Shown here in pieces: positions 40,660-44,339 of a stretch of 44,339 nucleotides of DNA. The translations under genes and the position numbers were made by a program. A model generated the notes under the pieces. The model ran no database searches and had not been told where the DNA came from. It worked only from the letters and a program-made list of their open reading frames with translations. Where the stretch lies: contig JBNGIQ010009257.1 in the NCBI GenBank assembly GCA_049999765.1, forward strand, positions 44,770 to 89,108. The letters are read 5' to 3'. Source of the DNA: Phaeoceros laevis. Lineage: Eukaryota > Anthocerotophyta > Anthocerotopsida > Notothyladales. Position 1 is the first letter of the stretch, and every line of letters starts with the position of its first letter.

Positions 40660-41850
40660 AAAAGAGCAATGTTAGGGGGGGCACAGATACAGAAAAAAAA
40701 GGTGGTATACGGATTGGATACACATGCAATCACTTGTCCTGACAGGGGCAAAGAGGGCCCTTTTAGTGGACAAGGTTGAAGGCCAGAGAGTGTATGCCTG
40801 GGAATATGAAATGTCAGGGTAGGGGACAGACTCACATTTTCAAAAACGATGGTGGTCGTTCTGGCGGACATTCTGGCTCCGATTGTTGTCCTACATCAGC
40901 GTGAGAAAACCAAATGGTTGTTAGCTCAGGAGATTGGGATGCACCCTCATCAACATAAAGGAGAAAAGGTATGGCTGGAAGCCACTTCGGAGTTGCAGCT
41001 TGAATTAACCTCTGCAAGATGGTGGTGGCCAACAGGGCCAAAAAAGAAGGCGAGCAAAATTTCGCTTTTCAATTACAACACCAATAAGCTGTACCGAATT
41101 CTGATTGGGAATGCTAAACCGAGAGGTAGGAACCCAATGGCTCCAAGCTGGGATACCCCAATTTGGAAGCAACCAATCTACAAGCATCTTTGGCAGACCC
41201 CGGGGATTATTCCAAAGACCGCGTCGTTGGTGTGGATGATTACTCACAAAGCTCTTCCTAACTGTGATAGATGGACAGGCCTGCTGGAGCTTTTTGATGA
41301 AGAAAGTTGTAATCGTTGTACCAAAAATGAGAAACATACGAGCAAGCACATGTTTTCCGACTGTACTTACGCTGGAAAAGTATGGAAACAGGTTCAGAGC
41401 TGGATAAGGAGGATGTTCTCCCCTGTAAGACCGAGAATTCAGTGGCAGACTGCTCTATTTGGTATGCAAGAGAACCTGATGGAACCATTTCACAAAGAGT
41501 AGTGGTGGAGCATTACCTGGTCTACAGTTCTGTTTGAACTATGGGTCCAATGGACGTGGGAGATCTGTGGAGGTAAAGACTCGGCCACCAGTAAGGCACT
41601 GCTTTGCATAATTTGGGAACGTTTGGTCACCGCATGAGCTGCTCTGTAGAAAAAGAGACCAAAAAGTTTCAAGCAAGTTGAATGGGAACGGGCAGGTGTT
41701 CTAGACTCCATAACAAGATCTTGGATACACAGATGTCCATGGTTACAATATGCTTAGTCAGTGGAACCCCTGAAGAACGGATGAAGCAGGACGTCAGATC
41801 GATTAGGTGGCAACTGATAGGAAGAATGAAGTTGTGGGCGTGCCAACTGA
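40660..41850 (+). pseudogene. LINE-2 ORF2: C-terminal zf-RVT region
   Basis: It continues in the same frame as the preceding RT after a TAA at 40657-40659. The zf-RVT domain is clear: TPIWKQPIYKHLWQTPGIIP, KTASLVWMITHKALPNCDRW and the zinc ligands CNRC ... KHMFSDC, then GKVWKQVQSW. A TAG at 41500-41502, a TGA at 41632-41634 and a TAG at 41644-41646 follow within homologous-looking tail sequence (FELWVQWTWEI, LLCIIWERLVTA, EWERAGVLDSITRSWI). The domain supports assignment to the plant L1 clade. Confidence 0.85.
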
Positions 41851-42320
41851 CCTGGAAAGGAGTAGCATTCATGAGAGCTGGAAGCCTGTTGCTTCTGCTC
41901 AGATTCGGGCGGCTGGGTGGGTGACTGTCCATGCAGCCCACAGCAGGGGCACTGTTGGTGCTGGTCTTTACCCGGGTCCTGGCGGAGGCACAACAAGGTT
42001 GCAATTCAGGACCTGGTTCGGAAGAAACTCCCACAGCATAGAGAGAGAAGCAAGAGGAGACCACCAGGTCGTGGAGACCGGGTCACTGTTTATGAGGTCC
42101 ACTGGCTCCCAGGCCCTCACATTTCAAGAAGCATATACCGGGCCAGTGTTCTTACCTCTACACGAGAAGCAAAAAAGAACACGGAAAAAGAGATGGTGGA
42201 CAATTCCATCGGGAGTTGCAGCAGCAAGCATAAGAGTCGGAGCTACTCCAATAGCCTGACACACAGCGCACAGGAGCACGGGTTGGCAATAGTGGGAGGC
42301 ATAAACAACCAAGGTGCTAC
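41851..42320. other. Unassigned sequence
   Basis: Several overlapping open frames (up to about 200 codons) but no recognisable domain. It may be the 3' tail of LINE-2 or its flank. Confidence 0.4.
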
Positions 42321-42776
42321 ATGGCCTCTTCTGGTGGGCAACAAGGGCATCATGGTAGGAGACGCTTACTGGGGAGGGCGGCTCTTGTTGTCAATCGGTT
42401 CTATGACGATACTGATATTCAGGTGGACGAGAGCTGGGGTGATGAGGTTCTGTCGAACCCTGTCGAACACCCGGATCTGCAGGCGCTGTGGAATGAAGCT
42501 GTCCATGGGGCTGGAAGCCTAACACCTGACGATGTGGTTCTCAGCCTCCGTGAAGAAGGTGAGCTGGAGGTCCTCTTCGTGATGACGGACAACCAAATGA
42601 TCCGGCTTGTTAGAAACTTGGAGACTAGCATTGCGTTCCCGCCGGCCACTGAAGAAGCGGACAAGGAGCGCCTGCGCAGGAAGCTAACAAGATTAAGCGA
42701 TGCGTGCTTCCTCTTGGAGACTTGCCAGATCAATCAACAGAACAACGGGGTGGTCGAAGAGGGTAACCTGCCGTAA
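42321..42776 (+). CDS. Hypothetical protein, 151 residues
   Basis: ATG 42321 to TAA 42774-42776, uninterrupted. The composition is protein-like: an acidic and amphipathic helical region (LTPDDVVLSLREEGELEVLF, ATEEADKERLRRKLTRLSDA). No family is recognised. It could be part of the gag region of the gypsy-like element at 42976 (N-terminal gag frames are often helical like this), or a chance frame. No intron signals or promoter are assigned. Confidence 0.35.
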   Translation: MASSGGQQGHHGRRRLLGRAALVVNRFYDDTDIQVDESWGDEVLSNPVEHPDLQALWNEAVHGAGSLTPDDVVLSLREEGELEVLFVMTDNQMIRLVRNLETSIAFPPATEEADKERLRRKLTRLSDACFLLETCQINQQNNGVVEEGNLP

Positions 42777-42909
42777 GAGGCGCGTGGAGAGACGGGGCAC
42801 CGTGCGCTGTTCGAATAGGGCGGAGCAATGACGGGCTGCTTGTGTGGGTGACACGTGGTAGAAAATTGCCCTAGGCGTGGAGCTTTAATGTAGTCTTTAG
42901 TTCGCGGGG

Positions 42910-42932
42910 CTAGAAAAGGGGTTTTTTTCTAG
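42910..42932. other. Hairpin
   Basis: Perfect 8-base stem CTAGAAAA / TTTTCTAG with a 7-base loop, between the hypothetical ORF and the gag-like ORF. Role unknown. Confidence 0.55.
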
Positions 42933-42975
42933 TTGCTTAGTGCCTGCTCCTACGAATAGGGTCAGGACTTAGCAC

Positions 42976-43977
42976 ATGGGAAGAGTCTTCCTTGAAAGCT
43001 ATATGTTGTATACCATGTATTTTAATGAAAACGCGTCGAGATACACAAAAAAAAGAAGAGAATGTTACCTGGCAGAAGGGAGAAACACTCAGCAGAAAAC
43101 GAGTATTGGGAGGCTGATCCAGGACACTGGAGGCATGGCACCAGATGCGGCAGCACAGAAGTTCCTTCGTGCTCTCAAGACTCGTCCTGATCTGTATGTC
43201 AAAATTAAGGATCAAATGTTTCATGACATTGGTGATACTTACACAATGCAGGATGCGTGCTTGGCTGCTAAACGGTATGAGATGGCGAACACCCATTTTG
43301 ATGCACATGAGGAGCAAGCTAATCCAAGCTCTGGACGGAAGGAGGCCAGCTCTAATGATGCCAAGGCTGCCACGAAGGGTGCAGGTTTGTCTCGGGACCA
43401 GTATAACACCAAAACAGCACATGTTGTTGTTGCGGTTGGAAGTGAGGAGCCCGTTTTTGGCTGTAACTACTGTGCAAGTAGCGAACACGCCGCTCCTATG
43501 TGTGCGTGTCCACCAACCAGCCTTCACTGCTCCTTCTGTGACAAAAAGGGTCACATTGAAGCAGTGTGCTTCACCAAACACCCTGAGCGCAGGAATATGA
43601 AGCAAGTTAGCAAGGTGGCAACTCCAGAAACTGCTCCAGCAAGCACATCAATGGCCACCACAGCAACTGATAAGGCTGTGGCTAGAAACGTAAGAAGGAC
43701 GGCCGCAAAGGCCAAGGCAGTGGAGGGGCGGCAAGCAGAGGTTCCAAAGACAGCAGCTATGACGGCGGAGTTGGAAACCCTGAAGGAGCAAGTCAAAACA
43801 TTGACTGTCAACATGGCTACCAGGCCACAGCTCTGGATACGGGAATTCAGCGGCAGCCGTATGGCCTACCTTATGGCGGGGTTAATGGTGGTGGACGAAG
43901 ACCAAGGCCGTGACCGTGCAGCAAGGTGGCGTGTCTGCTTGCCCAACAGCAGGTGTAGCCGCTTCTTCTCTCCGTAA
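42976..43977 (+). pseudogene. gag: Gag-like ORF with two zinc knuckles (probable Ty3/gypsy)
   Basis: 333 codons from ATG 42976 to TAA 43975-43977. A capsid-like helical region (AAAQKFLRALKTRPDLYVKI, YTMQDACLAAKRYEM) is followed by two CX2CX4HX4C knuckles: CNYCASSEHAAPMC and CSFCDKKGHIEAVC. A lysine/alanine-rich tail and a short coiled coil (AELETLKEQVKTL) follow. Protease and RT do not follow in the remaining 360 bases, and the last 50 residues look out of frame, so the element appears truncated or shifted. The two-knuckle layout fits gypsy Gag better than copia. Whether it belongs to the same family as the integrase at the left edge cannot be told. Confidence 0.7.
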
Positions 43978-44339
43978 TCTTTGAACACTTGAACGAAAAG
44001 CGTAGCACAAACCAACACGTCAAAAGAGAGGAATAAATTTTGGTATTTTGCCGAAGGAAGAAGCGGAGCGAGACGAAAGTGACGTTTCCACACTGGCTGC
44101 TAATAAGTAGGCGGGAATTTTTCGATTCTGCTTCATGTAGATCGATCACATTCTGAGATTTATAGAAGATTTATTGGGGAACAAACATAAGTCAAGGTGT
44201 AGCGCAAAATAGTATGACAAAGAATAGCCGACCGCTGAGTAACAGACGAATTAAACAAAATGTTCCAATGTAAAATAATAGGTGGCAAAATGGAGGGGAT
44301 CAGGAACGGAAAGAGCGTAGTACCCCCGGGCAGTATCTT
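43978..44339. other. Unassigned sequence at the right edge
   Basis: No ORF or repeat supported; AT-rich with many stops on both strands. Confidence 0.5.

Larger units (their letters stand above)
35881..41850 (+). mobile_element. LINE-2 (plant-type L1), right part
   Basis: LINE-2 resumes here: the rest of ORF1 (to 37260), endonuclease, RT and zf-RVT tail. Coding homology can be followed to about 41700-41850. No clear poly-A tail is seen, so the 3' end is approximate. Confidence 0.82.

Noticed and set aside
41807-42522. Overlapping ORFs of 150 and 201 codons as a possible RNase H tail of LINE-2
   Set aside because: None shows the acidic catalytic residues or usual RNase H blocks.
42910-42932. 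Hairpin followed by T-run as a transcription terminator
   Set aside because: Bacterial-type terminators do not apply in this eukaryotic context; listed only as a hairpin.
1684-43590. 14-base identity AAACACCCTGAGCG between the gypsy LTR (near 1690) and the gag knuckle region (near 43575)
   Set aside because: Flanks differ completely; a single short match is not evidence that the two belong to one element.

Overview
The window is almost entirely transposable-element DNA from a eukaryotic genome. I find no convincing host gene, no tRNA or rRNA, and no bacterial-type operon. The mix of elements points to the green lineage: two Ty1/copia elements primed by initiator Met-tRNA, a plant-type L1 LINE (DUF4283-like domain, CCHC knuckle and zf-RVT tail), and a Ty3/gypsy integrase ending in a PHD finger, an arrangement I associate with green algae. 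A streptophyte (charophyte-type) alga is my best guess. This is inference, not identification.

Layout. 1-2655: 3' end of a Ty3/gypsy element (integrase + PHD finger, polypurine tract, LTR) followed by a second partial LTR. 2656-8018, 14458-15260, 24100-25260 and 25640-25830: a background of diverged repeat units that fall on a period of about 2.4 kb once inserted elements are subtracted. Unit B is split by copia-1 (8019-14457; LTRs 98.3 percent identical; TSD TGTGT). 15604-15923: minus-strand copia remnant (RNase H tail + LTR). About 16000-22970: LINE-1, nearly full length, with coiled-coil ORF1, AP endonuclease, RT and C-terminal zinc knuckle. 26063-27717: minus-strand reverse transcriptase of Penelope-like appearance. 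27718-29318 and 35881 to about 41850: LINE-2, a plant-type L1 split inside ORF1 by copia-2 (29319-35880; LTRs 94.5 percent identical; TSD CTGGA). 42976-43977: gag-like ORF with two zinc knuckles, probably Ty3/gypsy.

All elements carry stops and frameshifts, so none looks autonomous now. Within each element the modules form a recognisable replication machine (gag for packaging, protease, integrase or endonuclease, RT, RNase H). The most interesting observation is an antisense reading frame between pol and the 3' LTR that is conserved between copia-1 and copia-2. Next come the tandem-unit background, the PHD-tailed integrase, repeated domains in the LINE-2 ORF1, and a double hairpin just before the LINE-1 endonuclease ORF.
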